This document shows, piece by piece, positions 52,046 through 61,466 of a DNA stretch of 64,000 nt (position 1 is its first letter; each line of letters starts with the position of its first letter). The stretch covers positions 1-64,000 of the forward strand of contig JAGPFE010000010.1 of assembly GCA_018056705.1 (NCBI GenBank). Reading direction: 5' to 3'. The notes beneath the pieces are model-generated. The model did not search any database and was not told the origin of the DNA. It was given only the letters and a program-made list of their open reading frames with translations. The DNA comes from Candidatus Hydrogenedentota bacterium. GTDB lineage: Bacteria > Hydrogenedentota > Hydrogenedentia > Hydrogenedentales > CAITNO01. The translations under genes were made by a program, and so were the position numbers.

Positions 52046-53569
52046 ATGCTGAATCTGGCTCATTTTCTCCAGGAGAACGCGGAGAAATATCCTTCCACGG
52101 CGGCCGTTATGCTGGATCAGTATCGGCTGACGTATGAGCAGTTGGCCCTGTACGCGCGAAAGGTCGCTGGGGCGTTAAAGGCCCGGGGGATTCAGCAGGG
52201 TGATCGCGTGGCGATGATGATTCCTAACACGCCACATTTTCCCATCATTTATTACGGGATCCTGCAGGCCGGGGCCGTGGTGGTGCCCGTGAACGTGCTG
52301 TTCCAGCATGAGGAAATCCGGCATTACCTGCAGGATTCCGGCGCGAAGGCCTTCTTCGCTTTCAAAATGTTTGAGGAACAGGCCCGCAAGGCCGTGGAAG
52401 CGGCCCCGGAATGTGCCCATTTCATTGTCGTATCCACGCCGGACGACCTGAACGCGCCCGAAAAAGGGGAGAATTTTAACCTGTTTCTTGCCGGGGGAGA
52501 GGAGGCAGATATAGCCATTACTTCTCCAGAGGACACGGCAGTCATTCTGTATACCTCGGGTACGACGGGGGCCCCGAAAGGCGCGGAACTTTCCCATTTC
52601 AACATGTTTTTCAACGCGTACTTCAGTGCCCGGGACATCGTGCAGTCAAGGCCGGGGGATGTGGTGCTGGTTACCCTGCCGCTGTTTCATTCTTTCGGGC
52701 AGACCTGCCTGATGAACGCCGGTCTCGTTTCCGGGGCCACCCTGACCATGCTGCCCCGGTTTGAAACGGAAAAGGCCATGCGGATCATTGACCGGGACCG
52801 CGTTACCATCGTGGCCATGGTGCCCACCATGTATTTCTTCATCCTGAATTTTCCCGAGTGGCAGAAGTATGACTTTTCAAGTATCCGCATGGCAGTTTCC
52901 GGCGGGGCCGCTTTACCGGAAGAGGTGCATCGCCGTTTCAAGGAACGTTACGGGATCACCATCCTTGAAGGATACGGCCTGTCGGAGACCAGTCCCGTGG
53001 CATCGTTCACGTTACCTGGCGAGGAAGTTCGAGTAGGGTCAATCGGTAAGCCCATCTGGGGGGTGCAGATGCGGATTCGTCGGGACGATGGTTCTTTCGC
53101 GCCGCCGGGAGAGGTGGGGGAAATCGTCATTCGTGGACATAACGTGATGAAGGGGTATCACAACAACAGCCGGGCAACGGCCGCGGCGATCGTGGATGGG
53201 TGGTTTCTGACCGGTGACATCGGGAAGATGGATGAAGACGGTTACTTTTACATTCTGGACCGCAAGAAAGACATCATCATCCGGGGTGGCATGAACATTT
53301 ATCCTCGGGAGATCGAGGAGGTGCTGTACCGGCATCCCAAGGTGCGCGAGGCCTCCGTGGTGGGCGTTCCGGATGAGGCTAGAGGTGAAGAAGTGAAGGC
53401 CTACGTGTCACCCGCGGCGGGGGAAACGCTGACGCCGGAAGAGGTGATGGAATACCTCAAGGAACACATCGCCCGCTACAAGTGGCCGAAAGAGGTGGTG
53501 GTGCTGGAAGACCTGCCGAAGGGACCCACGGGCAAGATTCTCAAGCGTGAACTGAAGATGCGCCACTGA
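52046..53569 (+). CDS. Long-chain fatty acid--CoA ligase (AMP-dependent synthetase)
   Basis: A 507-residue adenylate-forming enzyme that activates carboxylic acids to acyl-CoA via acyl-AMP. Motifs in order are the A3 phosphate loop YTSGTTGAPKGAELSH near 170, A5 GYGLSETSP near 311, A7 TGDIGKMDEDGYFY, A8 RKKDIIIRGGMNIYPREIE, and the A10 catalytic Lys in PTGKILKRELK near the C-terminus. The length and RGGMNIYP sequence suit long- or medium-chain fatty acid ligases. The start follows a weak AAAGG region. No other beta-oxidation genes are adjacent. Confidence 0.92.
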   Translation: MLNLAHFLQENAEKYPSTAAVMLDQYRLTYEQLALYARKVAGALKARGIQQGDRVAMMIPNTPHFPIIYYGILQAGAVVVPVNVLFQHEEIRHYLQDSGAKAFFAFKMFEEQARKAVEAAPECAHFIVVSTPDDLNAPEKGENFNLFLAGGEEADIAITSPEDTAVILYTSGTTGAPKGAELSHFNMFFNAYFSARDIVQSRPGDVVLVTLPLFHSFGQTCLMNAGLVSGATLTMLPRFETEKAMRIIDRDRVTIVAMVPTMYFFILNFPEWQKYDFSSIRMAVSGGAALPEEVHRRFKERYGITILEGYGLSETSPVASFTLPGEEVRVGSIGKPIWGVQMRIRRDDGSFAPPGEVGEIVIRGHNVMKGYHNNSRATAAAIVDGWFLTGDIGKMDEDGYFYILDRKKDIIIRGGMNIYPREIEEVLYRHPKVREASVVGVPDEARGEEVKAYVSPAAGETLTPEEVMEYLKEHIARYKWPKEVVVLEDLPKGPTGKILKRELKMRH

Positions 53570-53629
53570 CGGAGAGACTTCTATAATGGTCCCGGTGGCT
53601 GGAACCGTTTCACGGGAGGAGAGATAGCC

Positions 53630-54568
53630 ATGCGGGTCATTTGGTTATCCGTGGCAGGAGCGCTGGTGTGCGCGGGTTGCGCCACGCCGGGTGGAGTTCC
53701 CCGGGGCGTGAAGGGGGGAGAGATCGACGTGATCGCCCATCGGGGCGATTCCGCCCACGCGCCGGAAAATACCCTGGCCTCCTTTCGGGGGGCCGTTACC
53801 AGCCGGGCTGACTGGTTTGAACTGGATTGCCATCTGACCGCGGATGGCCAGCTCGTGGTTTGCCATGATAGCACCCTGAAGCGAACGGGTGGTCTCGACG
53901 TGGCCCTTGCGGATCTAACCCTCGAGGAAATCCGGAGGTTGGACGTGGGCAGCTGGTTTGGTCCCGCTTTCGCGGGCGAACGGGTTCCCACGCTGGGTGA
54001 AGCCCTGGACCTGGCCAGGGCGAACGCCATAGGCGTATACGTGGAAATCAAGGGATCAGAAGTGCCCCCGCCATTGCTGGAACAACTCGAGACACTGGCG
54101 GCGCGGGACCTGACCCAGTCCGAACGGTTGCGCCGCATGGTGGAGATCCTGGACCAGGCAGGTTTCCGGGACGTAACCCTGACCCGGAAGGTGCTTCGCG
54201 AGGTTCGCGACCGGAAGATGTGGAAGCGGGTGGTGATCCAGTCGTTTTCTCCGGCGATCTGCGCGGTAGCCCGGGCGGAAGCCCATGAAGCGCGGGTGGA
54301 ATTTCTCGGCGGATATGATCCGGATCACCCCGAAAACTGGGAACGGTACCTGCGTTTTGGCCGGGCCATCGGCGTGGCCGGGTTCAACGTGAGCAAGGAT
54401 TATCTCACGCCCGAACGGCTGGCCCAACTCCGGGAACGCGGCGAAACCTGCGCGGTATGGACGGTGGACGATCCGGAATCGATCTGCAAACTGGCCCGCA
54501 TGGGCGTGGATGCCATCATTACCAACGATCCTGCCCGCACACGGGAGATCCTGCACTCTTTACGTTGA
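53630..54568 (+). CDS. Glycerophosphodiester phosphodiesterase lipoprotein
   Basis: A 312-residue GDPD-family enzyme that releases sn-glycerol-3-phosphate from phosphodiesters. A lipobox (LVCAGC) lies at residues 12-17, so it is membrane-anchored outside the cytoplasm. The catalytic HRG motif (IAHRGDSAHAPENTLASF), the metal-binding Glu/Asp in ELDCHL and the second His in VVCHDSTLKR are present, as is VEIKGSE. GGGAGGAGAG precedes the ATG. A perfect -10 TATAAT at 53582-53587 suggests its own promoter, though the -35 is poor. It converges with the exported hydrolase gene 10 bp away. Confidence 0.92.
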   Translation: MRVIWLSVAGALVCAGCATPGGVPRGVKGGEIDVIAHRGDSAHAPENTLASFRGAVTSRADWFELDCHLTADGQLVVCHDSTLKRTGGLDVALADLTLEEIRRLDVGSWFGPAFAGERVPTLGEALDLARANAIGVYVEIKGSEVPPPLLEQLETLAARDLTQSERLRRMVEILDQAGFRDVTLTRKVLREVRDRKMWKRVVIQSFSPAICAVARAEAHEARVEFLGGYDPDHPENWERYLRFGRAIGVAGFNVSKDYLTPERLAQLRERGETCAVWTVDDPESICKLARMGVDAIITNDPARTREILHSLR

Positions 54569-54578
54569 CCGGGCGCGC

Positions 54579-55592
54579 TCAGACGTCACCGATCTCGAAA
54601 GAGGGCAGTTCCTTGACTTTCTGTTCTTCCGTCCGGAAGGAATCGTCGTATTCCAGCAGCCAGGTCAGTCCGTCTTTGAGCACCTGCTTGGTATTGGAGA
54701 AATTGGTGTCCCGGTCTGACCCGATGTGATCCGAATCGTACCAGGTAACCTTGGTGGGTGTGCCGATGGCGTCGATAAGGGCCTGGCTGGCTTTCGGCCA
54801 GACCAGCTGGTCGCGCTTACCCGCCTGCACGTAAACGGGCGTGGGCGCGATACCGGCGGCGTAGTGTTTCGGGTCCGCCACCCCCAGGCAGAACCAGGCG
54901 ATCGGTTTCGCGAGGGTTACCAGCCATCCCCCTTCACGGCGGATCATCGGGGCGTCCAGCATGGTGGGAATATTCGCGCCGCCGTAAATCAGGATGCCCG
55001 CGCGGATCCGCTTGTCGAAGGCGAGCACCGTGCTGCCCGTGATGGCACCGTAACTTGCTCCCACCAGGTAAATACGGCGGCTGTCAATCTGGGGGTGACC
55101 ACTCAGGTAGTCGATCAGTCGCCGGGTCTCGTTAATGGTGCGACTCGGACGTTTCCGGAAAGCCTGGTATTGTTGCAGCGCGCTGGCCTCCGGAGGCAGT
55201 TTCCGCTCGCCCTGCATTAACTGGTCGAAGCAGGCCATCGCGAAACCGGTTTCCACGAAGGGCATCGTGATTTCCTTGAGGAAGTCTTTTTTCTGGCCGA
55301 TACCATGAAGGAAGATGACCACCGGGTACTTTTCCCATCCCTTGTTCGGAATGGTCATCAGGGTGGGGACCATTTCCCCGTTTACCCCCGCGAAGTAGAA
55401 ATGAATCAACTGGTACTCTTTGTTCGGGTCACCCTGGTTGACGACGGTGACTTCCTTCACATTGACATTGAACGGGGCCTTGGGATCGTATTCGCTGAAG
55501 TACGTGGCATCTGCCCAGATTTTTACGCCGATCGCGGCCAGAATGATTACCGCCAAGGTGATGCCGATACCTGCCAGGATTTTCTTGATCAT
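54579..55592 (-). CDS. Membrane-anchored alpha/beta hydrolase
   Basis: A 337-residue protein with an uncleaved-looking N-terminal membrane segment (MIKKILAGIGITLAVIILAA). The hydrolase fold follows, with the oxyanion-loop sequence FLHGIGQKKDF, nucleophile Ser in LVGASYGAITGS (near 180), acid Asp in AGKRDQLVWP and His in YDSDHIGSD. Residues 45-110 form an extra beta-rich cap. It resembles dienelactone hydrolase/acetyl esterase-like proteins. ATG 55592 has GGAG 8 nt upstream. The substrate is unknown. Confidence 0.85.
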   Translation of the reverse strand: MIKKILAGIGITLAVIILAAIGVKIWADATYFSEYDPKAPFNVNVKEVTVVNQGDPNKEYQLIHFYFAGVNGEMVPTLMTIPNKGWEKYPVVIFLHGIGQKKDFLKEITMPFVETGFAMACFDQLMQGERKLPPEASALQQYQAFRKRPSRTINETRRLIDYLSGHPQIDSRRIYLVGASYGAITGSTVLAFDKRIRAGILIYGGANIPTMLDAPMIRREGGWLVTLAKPIAWFCLGVADPKHYAAGIAPTPVYVQAGKRDQLVWPKASQALIDAIGTPTKVTWYDSDHIGSDRDTNFSNTKQVLKDGLTWLLEYDDSFRTEEQKVKELPSFEIGDV

Positions 55593-55832
55593 GCCATCCA
55601 CTCCGAAGGACCGGGCGGATAGGGTCACGCCGCCCGGGAGCCGGTTCAGATAACTGTTGACCTAGTCGATTCCCTTCCCATTTTCGGGACATTATAGAAA
55701 ACAGGACTTTCCGGAGCCAATATTGGTTTCATGGCCGCGAGGACGTTTGCAAACGAGGGCCAATTTATAGTAGTTTCTGATACAGTACCCGGTCAGGATA
55801 AACGCCCTTCCGTGGGCTGGGAGAATTCACGA

Positions 55833-56429
55833 ATGCCCGTGCGCATTCTTTACCTGATACGACATGCCCTGCACGACGTGGAGAATCCGTCAGGTTCCGA
55901 ACTGGGAGGAGGACTGATTCCCAAGGGGGTAAAGCAGGCGGAACTGACGGCCAAGGCCCTTTCCCGGCGCCCGGTGAACGCCATCCACAGCAGTTCGCTG
56001 AACCGGGCCGAACAGACTGCCCAGATCATTGCCCGGGAATTCAGCGGCATTCCGGTGCAGACTACAGATCTGTTGTGGGAGTGTATTCCCACCATGACGC
56101 CGAAACTCCAGGTTGAAATGCCGTCGTACAGCAGTCAGCAGGTAGCCCAGGACAAGCAGCGGGCGGAAATCGCGTTTCGGAAGTACTTCCGTCCTGCCAA
56201 GCGCAATGATCGGCATGAAATCATCGTGTGCCATGGCAACCTGATCCGGTATTTTGTCGTGCTGGCCCTGCGGGCGGATCCCAATTCCTGGCTGCACATG
56301 GACATGTGTAACTGTGGCATTACCCAGATCATGGTGCAGGAGGAAAATGATTTCGTCCTGCTGTGCCACAACGACTGGTCTCATCTTCCGCCGGATCTTC
56401 GGACCTCAACCCTGCGTCCCGCCACGTAA
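55833..56429 (+). CDS. Histidine phosphatase superfamily protein, PGAM5-like
   Basis: A 198-residue phosphatase. The phosphohistidine motif reads LIRHALHD (RHA instead of RHG) near residue 10. HSSSLNRAEQTAQII holds the usual Ser/Arg region. The second His is in VCHGNLIRYFV near 137, followed by WLHMDMCNCGITQI. The CHGNLIRYF and CGIT parts resemble PGAM5, a Ser/Thr protein phosphatase, more than glycolytic mutases. ATG 55833 has GGGAG about 9 nt upstream. The neighbour ruvB is convergent, 16 bp away. Substrate assignment is inference. Confidence 0.85.
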   Translation: MPVRILYLIRHALHDVENPSGSELGGGLIPKGVKQAELTAKALSRRPVNAIHSSSLNRAEQTAQIIAREFSGIPVQTTDLLWECIPTMTPKLQVEMPSYSSQQVAQDKQRAEIAFRKYFRPAKRNDRHEIIVCHGNLIRYFVVLALRADPNSWLHMDMCNCGITQIMVQEENDFVLLCHNDWSHLPPDLRTSTLRPAT

Positions 56430-56445
56430 TCATCCGGAAGGGATT

Positions 56446-57477
56446 TCAGAACAGCCTCCCCTGATCGGCGTCCACGGGGGGCGGTGTCAGCCCGAAATGG
56501 CGGTAAGCGAGGGGCGTGGCCACGCGGCCCGCGGGGGTGCGCTTCAGCAGGCCGGACTGGATCAGGAAAGGTTCATGCACCTCTTCCAGGGTCTGTTTCT
56601 CTTCGCCCACCGCCACGGCCAGCGAGGCGAGTCCCACGGGGCCTCCACTGAATTTTTCCATGACGGTGCGCAGGATCATCCGGTCCATGTCATCCAGGCC
56701 CAGCGGATCGATCCGCAGCAGGTCCAGGGCAGCCCGGGCGATCTCGGCGGAAACAACGCCATCCCCCTTGACCTGGGCGAAGTCCCGCACCCTGCGTAAC
56801 AACCGGTTGGCGACCCGGGCGGTTCCACGCGCCCGGCGGGCAATTTCCATGGCGCCTTCGGGGGTGATGGGGGTGTCCAGGATCCGGGCGGACCGGGTGA
56901 CGATGGCCACCAATTCTTCCTGGGAATATGGTTCCAGTCGGCAGATGTCCCCGAACCGGGCCCGCAACGGCGGGGTCAGCAATCCCGCGCGGGTGGTGGC
57001 TCCCACGAGGGTGAATGGTTGCAGGCCGATCTTGAGGGACCGGGCGGTCGGCCCCCGTCCCAGCATGATGTCGATCTCGAAATCCTCCATCGCGGAATAC
57101 AGGGTTTCTTCCACGGCGTGGTTCAACCGGTGGATTTCGTCGATAAACAGCACGTCGTGGGCTTCCAGGCTGGTCAGGATGGCCGAAAGGTCCGCCTGCC
57201 GTTCTACTACCGGCCCACTGGTCTGCCTGATTTCCACGCCCATTTCGTGGGCGATGATCCGGGCCAGCGTGGTTTTTCCAAGGCCCGGTGGACCGATGAG
57301 CAGGATATGATCCAGCGGCTCGCCCCGTTTGCGGGCTGCCGCGATGGCAATACGCAGTTTCTCTTTGACCAGTTCCTGGCCGGGGAATTCGTCAAACCGC
57401 CGGGGGCGGATGCGCTCATCGTACTGGGAATCGTCGTCAAGCGGCGTGGCAGCGTCCAGCATCCTGTCGCGGGCCAT
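56446..57477 (-). CDS. ruvB: Holliday junction DNA helicase subunit RuvB
   Basis: A 343-residue AAA+ ATPase that drives branch migration with RuvA. Visible motifs are the N-terminal [12 protein letters not shown], Walker [10 protein letters not shown] near 66, Walker [11 protein letters not shown] near 115, sensor 1 [19 protein letters not shown], and the C-terminal winged-helix [16 protein letters not shown]. It lies 5 bp after ruvA on the minus strand, the standard ruvAB order, but ruvC is not in the window. Confidence 0.97.
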   Translation of the reverse strand: MARDRMLDAATPLDDDSQYDERIRPRRFDEFPGQELVKEKLRIAIAAARKRGEPLDHILLIGPPGLGKTTLARIIAHEMGVEIRQTSGPVVERQADLSAILTSLEAHDVLFIDEIHRLNHAVEETLYSAMEDFEIDIMLGRGPTARSLKIGLQPFTLVGATTRAGLLTPPLRARFGDICRLEPYSQEELVAIVTRSARILDTPITPEGAMEIARRARGTARVANRLLRRVRDFAQVKGDGVVSAEIARAALDLLRIDPLGLDDMDRMILRTVMEKFSGGPVGLASLAVAVGEEKQTLEEVHEPFLIQSGLLKRTPAGRVATPLAYRHFGLTPPPVDADQGRLF

Positions 57478-57482
57478 GGCGG

Positions 57483-58094
57483 TTATCTCCGTGCCAGCCG
57501 GGCCAACGCCCGTTTAATGATCGTTTCTACCGGCGCGTCGGCGGGACATTCCCGGCGCGCGGCCGCCACGTTTTCCCTGGCCTCGGCCACCGTGCATCCC
57601 AGGGAGACCAGGGCCTCCACCGCGTCGTCTGCCTGTTCCCGTGCCGCGGCGCGTTCCGTGTCCGAACCGCCCAGCAGCACCCGCAGATCGGTATCCTGGC
57701 CAAGGCGTGTTTTCACTTCCAGCAGCACCCGTTGGGCCAGTTTCTTGCCTACCCCGGGCACTCGGGTCAGCGGGCCGATATCGTGGTGTTCGATCGCGGC
57801 CAGGAACGCGGCGGGGTCCAGCACGGACAGGATGGACAGCGCGACTTTCGGACCGATGCCGTTAATTCCCAGCAGCAGACGAAACAGGGCCCGGTCCTCT
57901 TCCGTGGGGAACCCGAAAACCTGGAAATCATCCTCGCGGATGTGGCAGTAGGTCAGCAACCGGATTTCCTGGCCGATGGCCAGGCCGTTCAGGACGCGGT
58001 CGGGGAGGCCGACCTGGTATCCAACCCCATGGATGTCCAGCGCGATCCAGCCCGCGCCGATCATCGCGACTTTTCCCTGCAGAAAGGCGAACAT
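57483..58094 (-). CDS. ruvA: Holliday junction DNA helicase subunit RuvA
   Basis: A 203-residue protein that recognises Holliday junctions and loads RuvB. The N-terminal OB domain ([20 protein letters not shown]) is followed by the [16 protein letters not shown] helix-hairpin-helix and a second one, [18 protein letters not shown]-terminal UBA-like domain (about 150-203, [17 protein letters not shown]) binds RuvB. ATG 58094 fits the family start, with GGGGGA upstream; the longer open frame would run into the divergent cyclase promoter. Confidence 0.95.
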   Translation of the reverse strand: MFAFLQGKVAMIGAGWIALDIHGVGYQVGLPDRVLNGLAIGQEIRLLTYCHIREDDFQVFGFPTEEDRALFRLLLGINGIGPKVALSILSVLDPAAFLAAIEHHDIGPLTRVPGVGKKLAQRVLLEVKTRLGQDTDLRVLLGGSDTERAAAREQADDAVEALVSLGCTVAEARENVAAARRECPADAPVETIIKRALARLARR

Positions 58095-58172
58095 GTTAAC
58101 TCTGTCCCCCGGGTTCTTCCGATCTTTCGGGATAATGATAAGGGAAAACGGCGGAATTCCGCACTCTTGGAC

Positions 58173-58201
58173 TTGCCTTGGGCGACGCCGTGGATTATGA
58201 T
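58173..58201 (+). promoter_or_regulatory. Candidate promoter of the FHA-GAF-cyclase gene
   Basis: TTGCCT (58173-58178), a 17-bp spacer and TATGAT (58196-58201) point to a transcript start near 58208, 26 bp before the ATG. A perfect 12-bp palindrome (GCGGAATTCCGC, 58151-58162) lies just upstream and could be an operator. Confidence 0.5.
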
Positions 58202-58233
58202 TTAGGGGGAGCACGCCACGGAATGATGCAGCC

Positions 58234-59937
58234 ATGCCCCAGTTGATTATCGAACAGCCGGGAATGCCCACGTTTTCCGTTCCCGTCCTTACCGGTGAGA
58301 TTTCCCTGGGCCGGGCCGAAGAAAACGACGTGGTACTGGTGGCCGAGGAAGTGTCGCGACACCATGCCAAAATCATCCGGCGGGGCGGTCAGGCTATCAT
58401 CCGCGATCTGAACAGCCTGAACGGTACGTTCGTGAACGGTCAGCGGGTGGTCGAGCGCGCCCTGAAGCACCTGGACGAGATCCTGCTGGGCGCCAAGTGC
58501 AAAATGGTCTACCGGGACGACACCCGTTTCGGAGCCGACGCGTCCCGTCCCGCGACCGTCCGGCACGAGAGCCGCCTGGATCAGAGTGTCCGGTCTATCC
58601 GCGAAGAAATGGACCGGGTCGGTTCCGCGATGACCCTGATCGGCCGCCGGGGAACTCCTCCGCCCGAAAAAGAAACTCCCGTACCGTCCCAGGAAGAACT
58701 GGTACGCATCGGGCGAGCCTATCGCCGGCTGGAGGCGCTACACCGGGCCAATCAGGCCATGCTGGCCAATACCGGTATACAGAACCGGCTGTCCCACCTG
58801 CTGGACGTGGTGCTCGAGACCCTGGAGGGGGACCGCGGGTTTATCCTGTTGCGGGAGGAAAAACAGCGCACTTTACGGGTGATGGTCGCGCGGGCGATGG
58901 GCCGTGACCTGGAGGCGTCTTCGCCTAGCATGGGCATAGCCGGGCGCGCCGCCATTGACGGGGAATCCGTCCTGATGACCGATGTGAGCCAGGATGATCG
59001 GTTCTCCGGCCGGGAAAGCGTGATTCTCTCCCGGATTGCCAGCGCGGTATGCGTGCCTTTGCGGGTGGAGGACCGTATTGTCGGCTCCATATACATCGAC
59101 ACGCGTAAGCCAGACATGAAATTCTCCGAAGAGGACGTGGAACTGCTGGAGTCCATGGCAGGCCAGGCCGCCCTTGCCATCGACAACCTCCGGTTGCAGG
59201 AAAAAATTCTGGAAGAAGAGAAACGGCGAGAAAATCTCTCCCGGTTCCTACCCAAACCCCTGGTGGACAAGGTGCTCAGTGAACCCGGCGGATTGCAACT
59301 GGGCGGCCAGAAAATGGTGGTGGCCACGCTGTTCTGCGACATCAGGGGATCATCTCAACTGGCCGAAGCCCTCGCGCCCCATGACCTCGTGATGACCCTT
59401 AACGAGCATTTCACCGCCATGACCGAGATCGTTTTCCGCCACGAGGGTACCCTGGACAAGTATATCGGCGATGAAATCATGGCGGTGTTCGGCGCGCCCT
59501 TCAAGATTGGCAACGAAGCCTATCGCGCCGTGGCCACCGCGCTGGAAATGCAGCAGAAGACGGCCGAACTGAACGTGGTTCGCGCCCACGAGGGGCGTCC
59601 CGTGATCCAGATCGGCATCGGAATCGACCTGGGCGAAGCCATCGCGGGATATATTGGATCGCCACGTCGCATGGATTTCACCGTGGTGGGCGATCGCGTG
59701 AACACGGCAAAGCGGTTCTGCGACCTAGCGGGGCCAGGGAAAATTGTCGTGGGGGATGGGATCTGGCAGGCCCTTCAGGGATATATCGTGGGCAGACCAT
59801 TGGGTACGCAGCAGTTGAAAGGTAAACAGCAGGCGGTACGGGTTTACGAAATCCAGGGACTCCGGCCCAGTCCGGTTCGTGGCGTGCAAGCAGGCCAGCA
59901 GTCCCAGCCGGGATCACAAGGAAAGGATACGCGGTGA
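58234..59937 (+). CDS. FHA-GAF-class III adenylate cyclase
   Basis: A 567-residue soluble signalling protein. The FHA domain (about 20-95) contains ISLGRAEENDVV, SRHHAK and LNSLNGTFVNG, the phosphothreonine-binding core. The GAF domain (about 180-320) includes VCVPLRVEDRIVGSIYIDT. A short coiled coil leads to the class III cyclase domain (about 360-550). There the metal-binding aspartates are in LFCDIRGSS and KYIGDEIMAVFG, the adenine-selecting Lys/Asp pair appears as DKYIGD and MDFTVVGD, and the transition-state Asn/Arg as RVNTAKR. All are consistent with an active adenylate cyclase. The stop overlaps the isomerase gene start. Confidence 0.93.
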   Translation: MPQLIIEQPGMPTFSVPVLTGEISLGRAEENDVVLVAEEVSRHHAKIIRRGGQAIIRDLNSLNGTFVNGQRVVERALKHLDEILLGAKCKMVYRDDTRFGADASRPATVRHESRLDQSVRSIREEMDRVGSAMTLIGRRGTPPPEKETPVPSQEELVRIGRAYRRLEALHRANQAMLANTGIQNRLSHLLDVVLETLEGDRGFILLREEKQRTLRVMVARAMGRDLEASSPSMGIAGRAAIDGESVLMTDVSQDDRFSGRESVILSRIASAVCVPLRVEDRIVGSIYIDTRKPDMKFSEEDVELLESMAGQAALAIDNLRLQEKILEEEKRRENLSRFLPKPLVDKVLSEPGGLQLGGQKMVVATLFCDIRGSSQLAEALAPHDLVMTLNEHFTAMTEIVFRHEGTLDKYIGDEIMAVFGAPFKIGNEAYRAVATALEMQQKTAELNVVRAHEGRPVIQIGIGIDLGEAIAGYIGSPRRMDFTVVGDRVNTAKRFCDLAGPGKIVVGDGIWQALQGYIVGRPLGTQQLKGKQQAVRVYEIQGLRPSPVRGVQAGQQSQPGSQGKDTR

Positions 59938-61364
59938 ATGGAATGCGTTCAGTCAGGGTGGGACTGTTCGGGATCGGGCTGGATACCTACTGGCCCCAGT
60001 TTGTCGGTTTGCGGGATCGGTTGACCGGTTATCTGGGCCAGGTGGAAGACCGGTTGCGGGCGCTTGGCGCGGAAGTCATCTGCGAGGGACTGGTGGACAG
60101 CGTGGAAAAAAGCCGCGCCGTCGGCAGTCGTTTCCGTCGCGAGGAAGTGGACATCATTTTTCTGTACATCACGACGTACGCGTTGAGTTCCACGGTTTTA
60201 CCCGTGGTGCAACGGGCTGGTGTTCCCGTGGTGGTGCTTAACCTGCAGCCAGTGTCGCGCCTGGACTACCGGGCATTCAACGCGATGGGCGACCGGGGCC
60301 GAATGACCGGTGAATGGCTGGCCCATTGCCAGAGTTGTACGGCGCCGGAACTGGCCTGCGCGTTCAACCGCGCGCGTATTCCTTTTCACCTGGTTTCCGG
60401 CACGCTGGAAGGAGAGGACGCCTGGCGCGAAATCGGGGAATGGATTCAGGCTGCCCGGGTTGTCCGGGGCATGCGCGAAAACCGGGTAGGCGTGCTGGGA
60501 CACTACTACTGCGGGATGCTGGACGTTTACAGCGACATGACCCAGCAGGCGGCCGTTTTCGGTTGTCACTTCGAACTGCTCGAGATGTGCGAACTCCACG
60601 CCTTGCGGGAAAGTGCCACGGAAGCCGAAGTGGACGGGATGGTTCGGCGATTTCAAGAGGAATTCGACGTGTCACCCGAGTGCGAGGAAGCGGAAATTAC
60701 CCGCGCGGCACGGACATCGGTGGCCCTGCACAAACTGGTAGAACGTCACCAACTGGGGTCCCTGGCCTATTACTACGAAAGTCAGCCGGGGTATCCCTAT
60801 GAAAACATTGTGACCTCGGTTATTGCCGGTAATTCCCTGCTTACGGCCCATGGCGTGCCCGTGGCGGGAGAATGCGAAATCAAGAACGTTCAGGCCATGA
60901 AAATGCTCGACCTGCTTGGCGCGGGGGGATCTTTCGCGGAACCGTACCTGATGGATTACGAGGACGATGTGATCCTGCTCGGTCACGATGGTCCGGGGCA
61001 CATGGCCATAGCGGAGGGCAAGGTGAAACTGGTGCCCCTGCCCGTGTACCACGGTAAACCGGGGAAGGGGCTTTCCATTCAGATGTCCGTCCGACACGGG
61101 CCGGCGACCGTGTTATCGGTAGTGCAGGACGGCGAGGGGAAACTGAAGTTGCTGGTAGCGGAAGGGGAATCGGTACCCGGACCGGTGCTTGAAATCGGTA
61201 ATACCAACAGCCGCTACCGTTTTGCCACCGGCGCGCGGGCATTTTTTGACGCGTGGTGCCAGGCTGGGCCGGCCCACCACATGGCGATCGGCACTGGACA
61301 CGTGGCCGGGATTATCGATAAGACAGCCCGTCTTCTGGGGATTTCCTGCTTGCGGGTATGCTGA
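59934..61364 (+). CDS. L-arabinose/L-fucose isomerase family protein
   Basis: A 476-residue sugar ketol-isomerase of the AraA/FucI fold. The N-terminal Rossmann-like domain includes IIFLYITTYALSS. The C-terminal catalytic domain has AGECEIKNVQAM (Glu ligand), an acidic YLMDYEDDVILLGHDGPGHM block (acid plus His) and AHHMAIGTGH near the end. These match the Glu/Glu-or-Asp/His/His metal site of arabinose isomerase. It would convert an aldopentose or deoxyhexose to the ketose, and with the ribulokinase at 34.7-36.4 kb could serve arabinose use (inference). The start is GTG 59934, overlapping the cyclase stop; Met 59943 is an alternative. Confidence 0.87.
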   Translation: MNGMRSVRVGLFGIGLDTYWPQFVGLRDRLTGYLGQVEDRLRALGAEVICEGLVDSVEKSRAVGSRFRREEVDIIFLYITTYALSSTVLPVVQRAGVPVVVLNLQPVSRLDYRAFNAMGDRGRMTGEWLAHCQSCTAPELACAFNRARIPFHLVSGTLEGEDAWREIGEWIQAARVVRGMRENRVGVLGHYYCGMLDVYSDMTQQAAVFGCHFELLEMCELHALRESATEAEVDGMVRRFQEEFDVSPECEEAEITRAARTSVALHKLVERHQLGSLAYYYESQPGYPYENIVTSVIAGNSLLTAHGVPVAGECEIKNVQAMKMLDLLGAGGSFAEPYLMDYEDDVILLGHDGPGHMAIAEGKVKLVPLPVYHGKPGKGLSIQMSVRHGPATVLSVVQDGEGKLKLLVAEGESVPGPVLEIGNTNSRYRFATGARAFFDAWCQAGPAHHMAIGTGHVAGIIDKTARLLGISCLRVC

Positions 61365-61381
61365 GCATAGGTCCAGTGAAA

Positions 61382-61410
61382 TTGACTTGACCAGTGGTTT
61401 GGTGTACAGT
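61382..61410 (+). promoter_or_regulatory. Candidate promoter of oxidoreductase B
   Basis: TTGACT (61382-61387), a 17-bp spacer and TACAGT (61405-61410) lie about 57 bp before the ATG of the TAT-exported oxidoreductase gene. Confidence 0.5.
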
Positions 61411-61466
61411 ATCGGTCATATGGGGTGGTAAGCAGAACACGCCACCGGAAACAAGGAGCAAAAAAC

